From Mycolicibacterium bacteremicum (lineage in GTDB: Bacteria; Actinomycetota; Actinomycetes; Mycobacteriales; Mycobacteriaceae): a DNA stretch of 64,000 bases. Made by a program: the position numbers and the translations under genes. The stretch spans positions 186,001 through 250,000 of the forward strand of contig NZ_MVHJ01000004.1 in the NCBI RefSeq assembly GCF_002086115.1, read 5' to 3'. Below are positions 24,795 through 32,624 of the stretch, piece by piece. The number at the start of each line of letters is the position of its first letter. Positions within the stretch are counted from its first letter, which is position 1. The notes under the pieces are model-generated. The model was given only the letters and a program-made list of their open reading frames with translations. It was not told the DNA's origin and searched no databases.

Positions 24795-25411
24795 CCCGGG
24801 GATGTCTGCAGATAGCAGACGATGGCGTTGGACAGTCCCCGGCGCGCCTCGTCGAGGTCGATGTAGCTGCCGAGCTGGCGTTCGGAGGTGATGCCGCGCA
24901 TGGCGCCGGGGATGAACAGCGCGACCTCGCGCACCCGCGCCGAATCCACCTCCAGGTCGGCGAAAGCCTTCTGGCAGGACTCGATCCAGGTGAGTTGCCA
25001 GGACGCGAACTCGGCGGCGGTCTGCGGGAAGAGCCGCTCCAGTTCGGCTCGGTCACGGGGCAGTGCTGCGCGCAGATTCTCGATGGCCCGCGAGTCGGTC
25101 GCGGTCAACCCGTCGTACAACAGGTCCAGGATGCCGGCGACGCGTTCGGCCAGCGTGCCGTGCGGAGCCGCCCGGGAGGGCAACTCGCCGCGGCGTTGCG
25201 CGGTGTACTGCAGCACCGCCGCCCACAGTCCGTCGATATCACCGAACTGGTACTTCACCGTGCCCCAGGTGGCACCGGCGTCCTTGGCGATCCGATTACC
25301 CGATACCGAGCCCGGCTCACCGGAGGCCAGGGCCTGCAGCGCGGCCTCCAGCATGGTCTCCCGGCTGGCCTGACCGCGCCGGTTGGTGCGGCGTTCGGCG
25401 GCGTCGGTCAC
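24791..25411 (-). CDS. TetR-family regulator, divergent from Rieske oxygenase
   Basis: 206 aa. N-terminal HTH reads SGNRIAKDAGATWGTVKYQF, with RRGQASRETMLEAALQAL as helix 1. The C-terminal ligand domain includes GAMRGITSERQLGSYIDLDEARRGLSNAI. The start is GTG 25411. It is divergent from the Rieske oxygenase operon, with the palindrome TACTCGAGTA in the 56-bp gap, so it probably represses that operon. Confidence 0.86.
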   Translation of the reverse strand: MTDAAERRTNRRGQASRETMLEAALQALASGEPGSVSGNRIAKDAGATWGTVKYQFGDIDGLWAAVLQYTAQRRGELPSRAAPHGTLAERVAGILDLLYDGLTATDSRAIENLRAALPRDRAELERLFPQTAAEFASWQLTWIESCQKAFADLEVDSARVREVALFIPGAMRGITSERQLGSYIDLDEARRGLSNAIVCYLQTSPG

Positions 25412-25422
25412 GGTGGGAATGC

Positions 25423-25461
25423 TACTCGAGTATTGACTTTGATAGAACCCTCTGTGATTCT
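25423..25461 (+). promoter_or_regulatory. Promoter and operator of the Rieske oxygenase operon
   Basis: TTGACT (25433-25438), a 17-bp spacer and GATTCT (25456-25461) form a SigA-like promoter with a weak -10. The palindrome TACTCGAGTA (25423-25432) abuts the -35 box. Start of transcription would fall at about the ATG at 25468, and no ribosome-binding site is present, so a leaderless mRNA is likely. Confidence 0.5.
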
Positions 25462-25467
25462 CGGTTC

Positions 25468-26496
25468 ATGGCGAAACCACCGCTGTCGATGAAGCCCACG
25501 GGCTGGTTTCAGGTGGCCTGGTCCGACGAGATCGGCATCGGTGACGTGCACCGGATGACCTACTTCGATCGCGAGATGATCGCCTGGCGAGCGCAATCCG
25601 GCCGGTTGACGGTGATGGACGCCTACTGCGAACACCTCGGCGCGCATCTCGGTCACGGTGGACACGTCGAGGGCGAGGTCATCGAGTGCCCGTTCCACGG
25701 TTGGCAGTGGAATCACGAGGGCCGCAATGTCTGTATCCCATACCAGGACCGCCCCAACCGCGGCCGGCGTATGCGCACCCATCCCGTGGTGGAACGCAAT
25801 GCCTCGGTGTACATCTGGCACGACGTGGAGGGCCGCGAGCCGTTCTTCGACGCGCCGGACATCTTCGCCGACTTCGGCGACCGCACCGAGGCGGACTACT
25901 ACCCGCAGCAGCGGCTCTTCCGGCAGAGCCTGGAGATCCATCCGCAGTACGTGCTGGAGAACGGGGTGGATTTCGCGCATTTCAAGTTCGTGCACAAGAC
26001 GCCGATCGTGCCGGTGTTCACCCGGCACGATTTCGCCGAGCCGGTGTCCTACGTGGATTTCACCATCACCTTCGAGGGCGACGACGGGCAGAAGATCGAG
26101 GACGTGAACAGCGGTGTGGAGGCCATCAACGGCGGCCTGGGCATCGCCGTCACCAAGAGCTGGGGAATGGTCGACAATCGCACCATCTCCGCGGTCACCC
26201 CGGTCGACGACCGCACCTCCGACGTGCGCTTCATGGTCTACATCGGGCGCACACCGGGGCGCGATGACCAGCGCGCCGAGGACAAGGCGCGGATGTTCGG
26301 TGACGAGGTGATCCGGCAGTTCGCCCAGGACATCGACATCTGGCGCCATCAACGGTATTCGGACCCGCCGGCGCTGGCGACGACCGAGTTCGAGGGCTTC
26401 ACGGCAATCCGCAAGTGGGCCATGCAGTTCTATCCCGACGGCCGCGGCGGCTCGGCTGCCGACCTTGCCCGCATCGAGAAAGCAGACACCTTATGA
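25468..26496 (+). CDS. Rieske non-heme iron oxygenase (KshA-like)
   Basis: 342 aa. Rieske [2Fe-2S] ligands are Cys54-x-His56 and Cys74-x2-His77 (CEH ... CPFH). The catalytic mononuclear iron motif is ENGVDFAHFKFVH with Asn165, Asp168, His171 and His176, as in 3-ketosteroid 9-alpha-hydroxylase-type oxygenases. It needs a separate reductase, not present nearby. The longer frame from 25063 runs through the divergent TetR gene; ATG 25468 was chosen by homology. It overlaps the next gene by ATGA. Substrate unknown, possibly steroid-like or aromatic. Confidence 0.88.
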   Translation: MAKPPLSMKPTGWFQVAWSDEIGIGDVHRMTYFDREMIAWRAQSGRLTVMDAYCEHLGAHLGHGGHVEGEVIECPFHGWQWNHEGRNVCIPYQDRPNRGRRMRTHPVVERNASVYIWHDVEGREPFFDAPDIFADFGDRTEADYYPQQRLFRQSLEIHPQYVLENGVDFAHFKFVHKTPIVPVFTRHDFAEPVSYVDFTITFEGDDGQKIEDVNSGVEAINGGLGIAVTKSWGMVDNRTISAVTPVDDRTSDVRFMVYIGRTPGRDDQRAEDKARMFGDEVIRQFAQDIDIWRHQRYSDPPALATTEFEGFTAIRKWAMQFYPDGRGGSAADLARIEKADTL

Positions 26497-27575
26497 CCGA
26501 AACGATCCGCGTCTTCCAGGTCGCCACCGGCAACCTCGGCACCGAGATGATCAAGCGCATCGCCGCCCACCCGGACCTCGAATTGGTCGGATTGCACTGT
26601 TACACACCGGAGAAGATCGGCCGCGACGCCGGTGAGATCGTCGGCCTGCCGCCCAACGGAGTGACCGCCACCGGCACCGTCGAGGAGATCATCGCCGCCA
26701 AGCCCGATGTGCTCACCTTCCATGGGGTGTTCCCCGACGAGGACCTGTACGTCCGGGTGCTCGAGGCGGGCATCAACATCGTCACCACCGCGGACTGGAT
26801 CACCGGGTGGCACCGCGACACCAACCACCCGCACCCGTCCGGGCGGCCGGTGTCAGAGCTGTTGGCCGAGGCGTGTGAGCGCGGCGGATCGACCTTCTAC
26901 GGCACCGGGATGAATCCCGGGCTGAACCAGATTCTCGGGGTGGTGTGTTCGGCCGATGTCGCCGAGATCGAGAACGTCACCACCATCGAGTCGGTGGACG
27001 TGTCCTGTCACCACAGCAGGGACACCTGGATCGAGGTCGGCTACGGCATGCCCGTCGACGACCCGAGCATTCCGGGCAAGCTGCGCAAGTACACCGAGGT
27101 GTTCGCCGACAGTGTGCGGCTGATGGCCGACTGCTTCGGCCTCGAACTCGACGAGGTGACCTTCAGTTATGAACTCGGCGCCTGCACCAAGGATGTCGAC
27201 CTCGGTTGGTATGTGCTGCCCAAGGGTTCGCTGGGCGGAAACTACATCAAATACCAGGGACTGGTCGACGGTGTGGCGCGGGTGGAGACCCACCTGGAGT
27301 GGCAGATGACCCCGCACACCGATCCGAGCTGGGATATCAAGGGCTGCTACATCACCCAGATCAAGGGTGATCCGTGTGTGTACAACAAGCACATGATCTT
27401 CCCCAAGCCCGGCGTCGACCTGTCCGATCCCAGCGCATTCGCCTCGATCGGGATGACCGTGACCGGACTGCCGGCATTGAACGCAATCCGGTCGGTGGTG
27501 GCGGCGCCGCCGGGGCTGCGCACCAGCGCCGACCTGCCGCTACGTGGGTTCGCCGGGCGTTTCAAGCAATCCTGA
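26493..27575 (+). CDS. DapB-N-like NAD(P)-binding dehydrogenase
   Basis: 360 aa. The N-terminal Rossmann motif VFQVATGNLGTEMIKRIAAHP resembles the dihydrodipicolinate reductase N-domain family, but the C-terminal domain is not DapB-like in length or motifs. A typical stretch is YGTGMNPGLNQIL. Mycobacterial members are commonly linked to lipid or steroid degradation genes. ATG 26493 overlaps the Rieske stop by 4 nt, so the two are co-translated. The reaction is not known. Confidence 0.82.
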   Translation: MTETIRVFQVATGNLGTEMIKRIAAHPDLELVGLHCYTPEKIGRDAGEIVGLPPNGVTATGTVEEIIAAKPDVLTFHGVFPDEDLYVRVLEAGINIVTTADWITGWHRDTNHPHPSGRPVSELLAEACERGGSTFYGTGMNPGLNQILGVVCSADVAEIENVTTIESVDVSCHHSRDTWIEVGYGMPVDDPSIPGKLRKYTEVFADSVRLMADCFGLELDEVTFSYELGACTKDVDLGWYVLPKGSLGGNYIKYQGLVDGVARVETHLEWQMTPHTDPSWDIKGCYITQIKGDPCVYNKHMIFPKPGVDLSDPSAFASIGMTVTGLPALNAIRSVVAAPPGLRTSADLPLRGFAGRFKQS

Positions 27576-27597
27576 CCCCCGGCTCAACGCCTGTTAA

Positions 27598-27611
27598 TTT
27601 ACGTGTGTAAA
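27598..27611. promoter_or_regulatory. Inverted repeat upstream of TetR gene
   Basis: TTTAC-GTGT-GTAAA: a perfect 5-bp-arm repeat ending 10 nt before the GTG start of the TetR gene. A plausible autoregulatory operator, in an AT-rich promoter patch. Confidence 0.5.
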
Positions 27612-27621
27612 GTCAGCGTGT

Positions 27622-28233
27622 GTGGAGGTCCGCGCGCGTAAGCGCAATGCCCGGGGTAGCGGTAACCTGCTGCGGGCCGAGATCCTGGCCGCCGCCGCCG
27701 AACTGCTGGACGCGACCGGTCGGCGATCCGATCTGACACTGCGCCAGATTGCCGGTGCGGCAGGAATTTCCGCTCCGGCGATCTATGCGCACTTCGCCGA
27801 CCGTGAAGCCATCCTGGTCGCCCTCGCCGAACAGGGTTGGCAACAGGTGGTTGCCGATATCAGGGCCGCCGCGGACCCCCAGGCCGCTGCACGCGAACGG
27901 CTGCTGTGCGGATGCCGCGCCTACCTGGCTTTCGCCCAGCAACACCCGGCGCGGTACGCATTGATGACCGAGACCGTCGGCCCGACACCGGCGGCCCGGG
28001 AGGCGCTCGGGGTACTCACCCGGGCGCTGGCCGCCTGCCAGGTGGATACGGGCGCCCATCCGCGTGCGGCCCGGATCGCCGCCGCGCTGTCCACCGCACT
28101 GCACGGGGCGGCGATGCTCAACCGCACCGATGCCCCGTCGATGTGGCTCAACGATGTCCGCCCCGACGACGTGCTGCAGACACTCGTCGATTCCGCCATC
28201 GCCCAACAGAACTCGACACAGGAGTACCGATGA
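27622..28233 (+). CDS. TetR-family regulator
   Basis: 203 aa starting at GTG 27622 (MEVRARKRNARG). HTH region: LTLRQIAGAAGISAPAIYAHF, followed by DREAILVALAEQGW. The C-terminal domain contains AYLAFAQQHPARYALM, the TetR_C_33-like fold seen in many actinobacterial regulators. It is co-transcribed with the thioesterase (ATGA overlap), a likely target. The 5-bp inverted repeat just upstream suggests autoregulation. Confidence 0.86.
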   Translation: MEVRARKRNARGSGNLLRAEILAAAAELLDATGRRSDLTLRQIAGAAGISAPAIYAHFADREAILVALAEQGWQQVVADIRAAADPQAAARERLLCGCRAYLAFAQQHPARYALMTETVGPTPAAREALGVLTRALAACQVDTGAHPRAARIAAALSTALHGAAMLNRTDAPSMWLNDVRPDDVLQTLVDSAIAQQNSTQEYR

Positions 28234-29024
28234 CCGTATTCGACGACGGGATTGCCCTCGAGACCACCGCCGACGGGTCGATGCGCGGACGGACCGTCCC
28301 GGAATGGGCCAACATGGTCGGTCCGTTCGGCGGAATCACCGCGGCGGTACTGGTGCATGCCGTCGAGCGGCAGCCCGACGTGCACGGCCTGCCGCTGGCC
28401 GTGACGGTGAACTATCTGGCGCCGATCGTCGACGGGGAGTTCGACATCCGGGCCCGCGCGGTACGCACCAATCGCACCAATCAGCACTGGATCGTCGAAC
28501 TGAGCCAGGGTGGGGAGACCAGGACCACCGCGACGGCGGTCTTCGGCATCCGCCGTGACACCTGGACCGACACCGAGTATCCGCGTCCGCAGGTGCCGTC
28601 GCCGACCGAACTGCCCGAGTCCGACGGTGGGCCCACCTGGATGCGCAACTACGACATGCGTTACGTCGCCGGTGGGTTGCCCGACCCTGACGACGGCCCC
28701 GCCGCCTCGTCGGAGACCCTGCTCTGGGTACGCGACAATCCACTTCGGCCCGTCGACTTTCCGTCCCTGGCCGCCGTGTGCGACATCTTCTATCCGCGGG
28801 TGTTCCTGCGCCGGGCGCAGCTCACGCCGGCCGGCACCGTGTCGATCACGGTGTACTTCCACGCCGCCCCCGCGGACCTTGCCGCCCAGGGTGCGGAATA
28901 CCTGTTGGCCAGGGCACGTGGGCAGCAGTTCGCAGCCGGCCATTTCGACCAGACCGCACAGATCTGGGGTGCCGGCGGCGCGCTGTTGGCCACCAGCCAC
29001 CAGATCGTCTACTTCAAGGGCTGA
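28230..29024 (+). CDS. Acyl-CoA thioesterase-like protein (double hotdog)
   Basis: 264 aa. The first hotdog contains EWANMVGPFGGITAAVLVHAVE and LAVTVNYLAPIVDGEFDIRARA; the second ends with GQQFAAGHFDQTAQIWGAGGALLATSHQIVYF. This is the TesB-like layout of proteins that hydrolyse acyl-CoA. It shares ATGA with the upstream TetR stop. The substrate is unknown. Confidence 0.82.
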   Translation: MTVFDDGIALETTADGSMRGRTVPEWANMVGPFGGITAAVLVHAVERQPDVHGLPLAVTVNYLAPIVDGEFDIRARAVRTNRTNQHWIVELSQGGETRTTATAVFGIRRDTWTDTEYPRPQVPSPTELPESDGGPTWMRNYDMRYVAGGLPDPDDGPAASSETLLWVRDNPLRPVDFPSLAAVCDIFYPRVFLRRAQLTPAGTVSITVYFHAAPADLAAQGAEYLLARARGQQFAAGHFDQTAQIWGAGGALLATSHQIVYFKG

Positions 29025-29051
29025 TCCGCAGACCCGTGGTCGGGTGGACGC

Positions 29052-29110
29052 CGGGACCACGGGACTACGGGACGAAGGGACTGCGGGACTACGGACTTCC
29101 AAGGGTCCCG
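29052..29110. repeat. GGGAC(T/C) microrepeat cluster with closing inverted repeat
   Basis: GGGAC occurs five times in about 40 bp (GGGACCAC, GGGACTAC, GGGACGAA, GGGACTGC, GGGACTAC), then ACGGACTT. CGGGACC at 29052-29058 is complementary to GGTCCCG at 29104-29110. It lies in the 146-bp gap between the thioesterase and sigma-factor genes and may be a terminator or a repeat remnant. Confidence 0.55.
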
Positions 29111-29170
29111 TTTCCGCTGCCGGGGCCGAGTCTGGAATCGAGAGAAACCAGACCTGCCCAGGAGGACGGC

Positions 29171-29794
29171 GTGTGCGCCGATGCGGTGAGCGACCCAGAC
29201 TTCAAACCGACCGGTGAGACCGACGCCGAACTGTCCGCACGATTCGAGCGCGATGTCCAGGTGTTGCGCCCGGTGCTGTTGCGCGGTGCCCGCAGGCTGA
29301 CCCGTAGCGATGCCGATGCCGAGGACCTGCTCCAGGACGCCCTGATGCACGCCTTCATGGGCTTTCGCCGGTTCGAACCGGGGTCCAATCTCAACGCCTG
29401 GTTGTTCCGCATCATGCACAACCGGTGGATCAGTGGACATCGCATGAAGCAGCGGCGCCCCACCGAGTACGCGGTGGACTGGATCGCCGAGATGGATGTG
29501 TCCGCCGCGCCCGGCGCCCTGCACGTGCGGTCGGCGGAGTCCACCGTGCTGGACACCGTGCCCGACGCGCAGTTCAAGGCCGCCTTCGACCGGCTGCCCG
29601 AGGGCTTTCGGACCGCGCTGTACTGGGCCGATGTCGAGGGCCTGACCTACGCCGAGACCGCCGTGATGATGGGCACCCCGGCCGGCACCGTGATGTCGCG
29701 GGTGTTCCGTGCCCGGACGCAACTGCGCACCGCGTTGGCCCACCGTGCCCCGCACCGCGACATGGCCGGTGACGAAGAACAGCGCTCCGCGTGA
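29171..29794 (+). CDS. ECF sigma factor, SigH/SigR-like
   Basis: 207 aa. Region 2 reads DAEDLLQDALMHAFMGFRRFEPGSNLNAWLFRIMHN, close in pattern to mycobacterial SigH. Region 4 reads LPEGFRTALYWADVEGLTYAETAVMMGTPAGTVMSRVFRAR. GTG 29171 follows AGGAGG. SigH itself is normally followed by the zinc anti-sigma factor RshA; here the next gene is an SDR and no anti-sigma gene is seen. It is probably one of the SigH paralogues found in fast growers. Confidence 0.85.
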   Translation: MCADAVSDPDFKPTGETDAELSARFERDVQVLRPVLLRGARRLTRSDADAEDLLQDALMHAFMGFRRFEPGSNLNAWLFRIMHNRWISGHRMKQRRPTEYAVDWIAEMDVSAAPGALHVRSAESTVLDTVPDAQFKAAFDRLPEGFRTALYWADVEGLTYAETAVMMGTPAGTVMSRVFRARTQLRTALAHRAPHRDMAGDEEQRSA

Positions 29795-29815
29795 GCGCCG
29801 ATGGAAAGAGGTTGT

Positions 29816-30544
29816 ATGACAACGAATCTGGTAGATAGCACCGCGCTGGTCACCGGTGGTACCGCCGGGATCGGTCTGGCCTCGGCGCGGCTGCTGGCCG
29901 CGGCCGGCGCCACCGTGCTGATCGCCGGGCGTGACCGGGCGCGAGGCGAGGCCGCTGCCGCGGACATCGCGGGTGACGCCCGGTTCATCCGGGCCGACAT
30001 GGGGGACCAGGCGTCGGTGGACGGGCTGATCCGCGCGGCCGGACGGGTCGACATCCTGGTGAACAACGCCGCGCGCTTCCCGGGGGCGGCCACCGTCGAC
30101 CAGGATGTGGCCTCGTTCGAGTCGACCTTCGACACCAACGTCCGGGGACTGTACTTCCTGGTGGCCGGGCTGGTACCGGGGATGCTGGAGCGCGGCACGG
30201 GCAGCATCATCAATGTCACCTCGCTGGTGGCGTCCAAGGGAGTGCCCGGCGCGTCGGTGTACAGCGCGTCCAAGGCCGCCGTCGAGTCGTTGACCAGAAC
30301 ATGGGCCGCCGAGTTCGGGCCGCGCGGGGTGCGGGTGAACACGGTGGCGCCCGGCCCGACCGACACCGAGGGCGTCTACGCCGAGTGGGGTGACACCAAT
30401 GCCGAACTCGGCCGGGCCCTGCCGCTGGGTCGCACCGCGGCACCGTCGGAGATCGCGCAGGCCGTGCTGTTCCTGGCCTCGCCCGCCTCGAGTTTCATCA
30501 CCGGGGCGACGCTGCACGCCGACGGTGGTGGGGCGGCGGTCTGA
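29816..30544 (+). CDS. SDR-family oxidoreductase
   Basis: 242 aa classical short-chain dehydrogenase. Cofactor motif TGGTAGIG, structural NNAAR, catalytic YSASK with an upstream Ser in INVTSLVAS, and a C-terminal ITGATLHADGGGAAV as in FabG-like members. ATG 29816 is preferred over ATG 29801; an AGAGG lies close upstream. It follows the sigma-factor gene by 21 bp and may be co-transcribed. Substrate unknown. Confidence 0.86.
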   Translation: MTTNLVDSTALVTGGTAGIGLASARLLAAAGATVLIAGRDRARGEAAAADIAGDARFIRADMGDQASVDGLIRAAGRVDILVNNAARFPGAATVDQDVASFESTFDTNVRGLYFLVAGLVPGMLERGTGSIINVTSLVASKGVPGASVYSASKAAVESLTRTWAAEFGPRGVRVNTVAPGPTDTEGVYAEWGDTNAELGRALPLGRTAAPSEIAQAVLFLASPASSFITGATLHADGGGAAV

Positions 30545-30572
30545 CCGGGCGGCCCGTCCTCGCACGCGAAAT

Positions 30573-30608
30573 GAAGAGGCCTCCCACCGGGTGGTGGGAG
30601 GCCTCTTC
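30573..30608. terminator. Strong bidirectional hairpin
   Basis: GAAGAGGCCTCCCACC (30573-30588) pairs perfectly with GGTGGGAGGCCTCTTC (30593-30608) over 16 bp around a GGGT loop. It lies just past the SDR stop and before the minus-strand STAS region, so it can end transcripts from both sides. Confidence 0.8.
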
Positions 30609-30625
30609 GTCGTCGGGATGGGGCC

Positions 30626-30688
30626 CTAGTGGGCCGGCTTGCGGTGCCGACCGATCAGGGCGGTCAACCAGCGAACGTCGAGCAACAT
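30626..30688 (-). CDS. Possible 20-residue peptide downstream of STAS gene
   Basis: ATG 30688 to TAG 30628-30626 encodes MLLDVRWLTALIGRHRKPAH, with AGGCGGGA 5-11 nt upstream. It begins 15 bp after the STAS stop and ends just before the strong hairpin, as a real last gene would. Basic, partly amphipathic. I do not recognise a family; conservation would decide whether it is real. Confidence 0.35.
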   Translation of the reverse strand: MLLDVRWLTALIGRHRKPAH

Positions 30689-30702
30689 GTCGTCCCGCCT
30701 TT

Positions 30703-31125
30703 CTATGCGGTCTTGTGCAGGAGGGGGAGCAGGCGACGCCGGGCGAGGGTGCCTTCGGCGAAGTGGTGCAGCGCCTCCGGGACGGAGACCGTGATGGGGA
30801 ACGCGTCGTCGAGCATGTGCAGGACGTCGAGGACGGGGGTGCCGGCGACCAGCGCCCATTCCACCCCGGCCATATCGCATTCGTCATCGAGTGCGTAGAG
30901 CAGTGAAACACCGCGTGCGGACAGGAAGGTCACGTCGGCGAGGTCGAGGACGAACGGCTTCTCGGCCAGAACCAGACGACGGACCTGCTCGGTGAGGCGG
31001 TCGACGTTGTCATCGTCGATCACCCCGGACACGGTCACCACCAAGGCGAGATGGCGGCACTGTGCGCGCAGCTCGGCACCGTCGCACTGGACCGCGGGAT
31101 TGCCATACCGAAATGCGATTGTCAT
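30703..31125 (-). CDS. STAS-domain protein, anti-anti-sigma-factor-like
   Basis: 140 aa. The STAS core includes LALVVTVSGVIDDDNVDRLT and VLDLADVTFLSARGVSLLYAL, where the Ser of S-A-R-G sits at the position phosphorylated in SpoIIAA-type antagonists. A basic C-terminal tail (RRRLLPLLHK) follows. GGGAGG precedes ATG 31125. It may act in SigF-type stress signalling; no partner kinase is adjacent. Confidence 0.8.
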   Translation of the reverse strand: MTIAFRYGNPAVQCDGAELRAQCRHLALVVTVSGVIDDDNVDRLTEQVRRLVLAEKPFVLDLADVTFLSARGVSLLYALDDECDMAGVEWALVAGTPVLDVLHMLDDAFPITVSVPEALHHFAEGTLARRRLLPLLHKTA

Positions 31126-31348
31126 GTCCTGCCTCCCTTCGTGGATCTCAACTGCCTCCGAAGTTATCGGCCGACTCTAAGGTACTTGGGAGTAGTGATT
31201 GAGACTTTGCTAAGAAGATAGTCTGAGAGACGGGTAAGGGTTCGCTGAGCAAAACGTAAGCCGTTGTGCCGCAGCGCTTTTCGATAAGCTGTTTCGGGCG
31301 GCGGCCGGGCGGGTACACGTTACCGCCGAGTAGCCCGGTTTCGTTCGG

Positions 31349-32569
31349 TCAGCGCTGCCACTGCGCGCCCGAATATCCGTCCCACGGCGAGTAATCCGCG
31401 ATCAGGTCCTCCTGGGCCGGCCGCTGATCCTCCGGCACGTGCTGCAGGTTGACCCGTACGCGGTACCAGATCGAACTCGGGCCCCGCATGCCGTCGACCA
31501 ACACGTCGACGGGTTCGAGGCGTCGAGCCGCCTCGGGATGGCGTCCGCGCCACACGTCCAGGGCCGCGATTGCCTCATCGCGGGTCTTGGTCCGGGCCAC
31601 CTCGATCAGCGGCATGGTCGACACCCGCCGGCCCTTACCTTTCGGCGGCTTCTCGGCCGGCCCGAGTTGCTCGGCCAACTCCAGCAAGCCGTCCAGCGCG
31701 CCGGGGTGATCGTCCATCGCCTCCCACGGATCGCCGATTGCGGCGAATCGCGCAGGCACCGTCGCCACCGTGAAGGCCTCTGGTCGGCATCCGGGGACCT
31801 CGTCCCAGTTCAGCGGCGTCGACACCCGGGCGTCCGGGGTGGCCCGCACCGAATAGGCGGAGGCCACCGTGCGGTCCTTGGCGTTCTGGTTGAAGTCCAC
31901 GAAGACGCGCGCGCCACGTTCCTCCTTCCACCAGCGGGCGGTCGCCAGGTCGGGCGTGCGGTTCTCGACCTCGCGGGCGACCGCCTCGGCGGCCAACCGG
32001 ACCTGCTTGAACGGCCAGTGCGGGTGGATGCGGGCATAGATGTGGAAGCCGCGCGACCCCGAGGTCTTCGGCCACGCGGTCAGGCCGAACTCCTCGAGCA
32101 CCTCGCGCGCCACCATGGCGACATCGAGGATCTGCTGCCAGTCCACCCCGGGCATCGGATCCAGGTCGACCCGCAGTTCGTCGGGATGGTCCAGGTCCCC
32201 GGAGCGCACGGGGTGCGGGTTGAAGTCCACGCAGCCCAGGTTGACCGCCCAGATCAGGCCGGCGGGTTCAGTGAACACCGCCTCCCTGGCCGAGGTCCCG
32301 GATGCGTATCTCAGCTCGGCGACGTCGATGAAATCGGGTCGCTTCTCCGGCGCCCGCTTCTGGAAGATGGCCTCCACGCCGATGCCCTTGACGAATCGTT
32401 TCAGGATCATCGGGCGGTCGCGCACACCGCGCAGGGCGCCGTCGGCGACGGCGGTGTAGTAGTCGAACAGATCTGCCTTGGTGAGTCCGAGATCGCCGAA
32501 GACCAGCTTGTCCGGATTGGTGATGGGCACCTGCTTGCCCGCGATCTCCACCTGCGCCCGAGCGGCCAT
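31349..32569 (-). CDS. polD2: LigD-like primase-polymerase (PolD2/Rv0269c type)
   Basis: 406 aa archaeo-eukaryotic primase-type polymerase related to the LigD polymerase domain. The catalytic acidic motif is RVDLDPMPG (Asp135, Asp137), with SGSRGFHIYARI and ARWWKEERGARVFVDFNQNAKDRT as nucleotide-binding parts. No ligase domain. In mycobacteria such stand-alone enzymes are linked to end-joining or gap-filling repair. The start MAARAQVEIAG (ATG 32569) was chosen by homology. Divergent from fadD2, as at Rv0269c/Rv0270. Confidence 0.87.
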   Translation of the reverse strand: MAARAQVEIAGKQVPITNPDKLVFGDLGLTKADLFDYYTAVADGALRGVRDRPMILKRFVKGIGVEAIFQKRAPEKRPDFIDVAELRYASGTSAREAVFTEPAGLIWAVNLGCVDFNPHPVRSGDLDHPDELRVDLDPMPGVDWQQILDVAMVAREVLEEFGLTAWPKTSGSRGFHIYARIHPHWPFKQVRLAAEAVAREVENRTPDLATARWWKEERGARVFVDFNQNAKDRTVASAYSVRATPDARVSTPLNWDEVPGCRPEAFTVATVPARFAAIGDPWEAMDDHPGALDGLLELAEQLGPAEKPPKGKGRRVSTMPLIEVARTKTRDEAIAALDVWRGRHPEAARRLEPVDVLVDGMRGPSSIWYRVRVNLQHVPEDQRPAQEDLIADYSPWDGYSGAQWQR

Positions 32570-32624
32570 TCCCTCATCGTAGGTTCGACCCCGCGCAGCG
32601 ACCGACGTCACATAAGGTTGACAC

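Noticed and set aside
31126..31348. SigF promoter (GTTT-n16-GGGTA) upstream of the STAS gene
   Set aside because: A GGGTA occurs near 31234 but on the plus strand, pointing away from the STAS gene, and no matching -35 was found on the minus strand.
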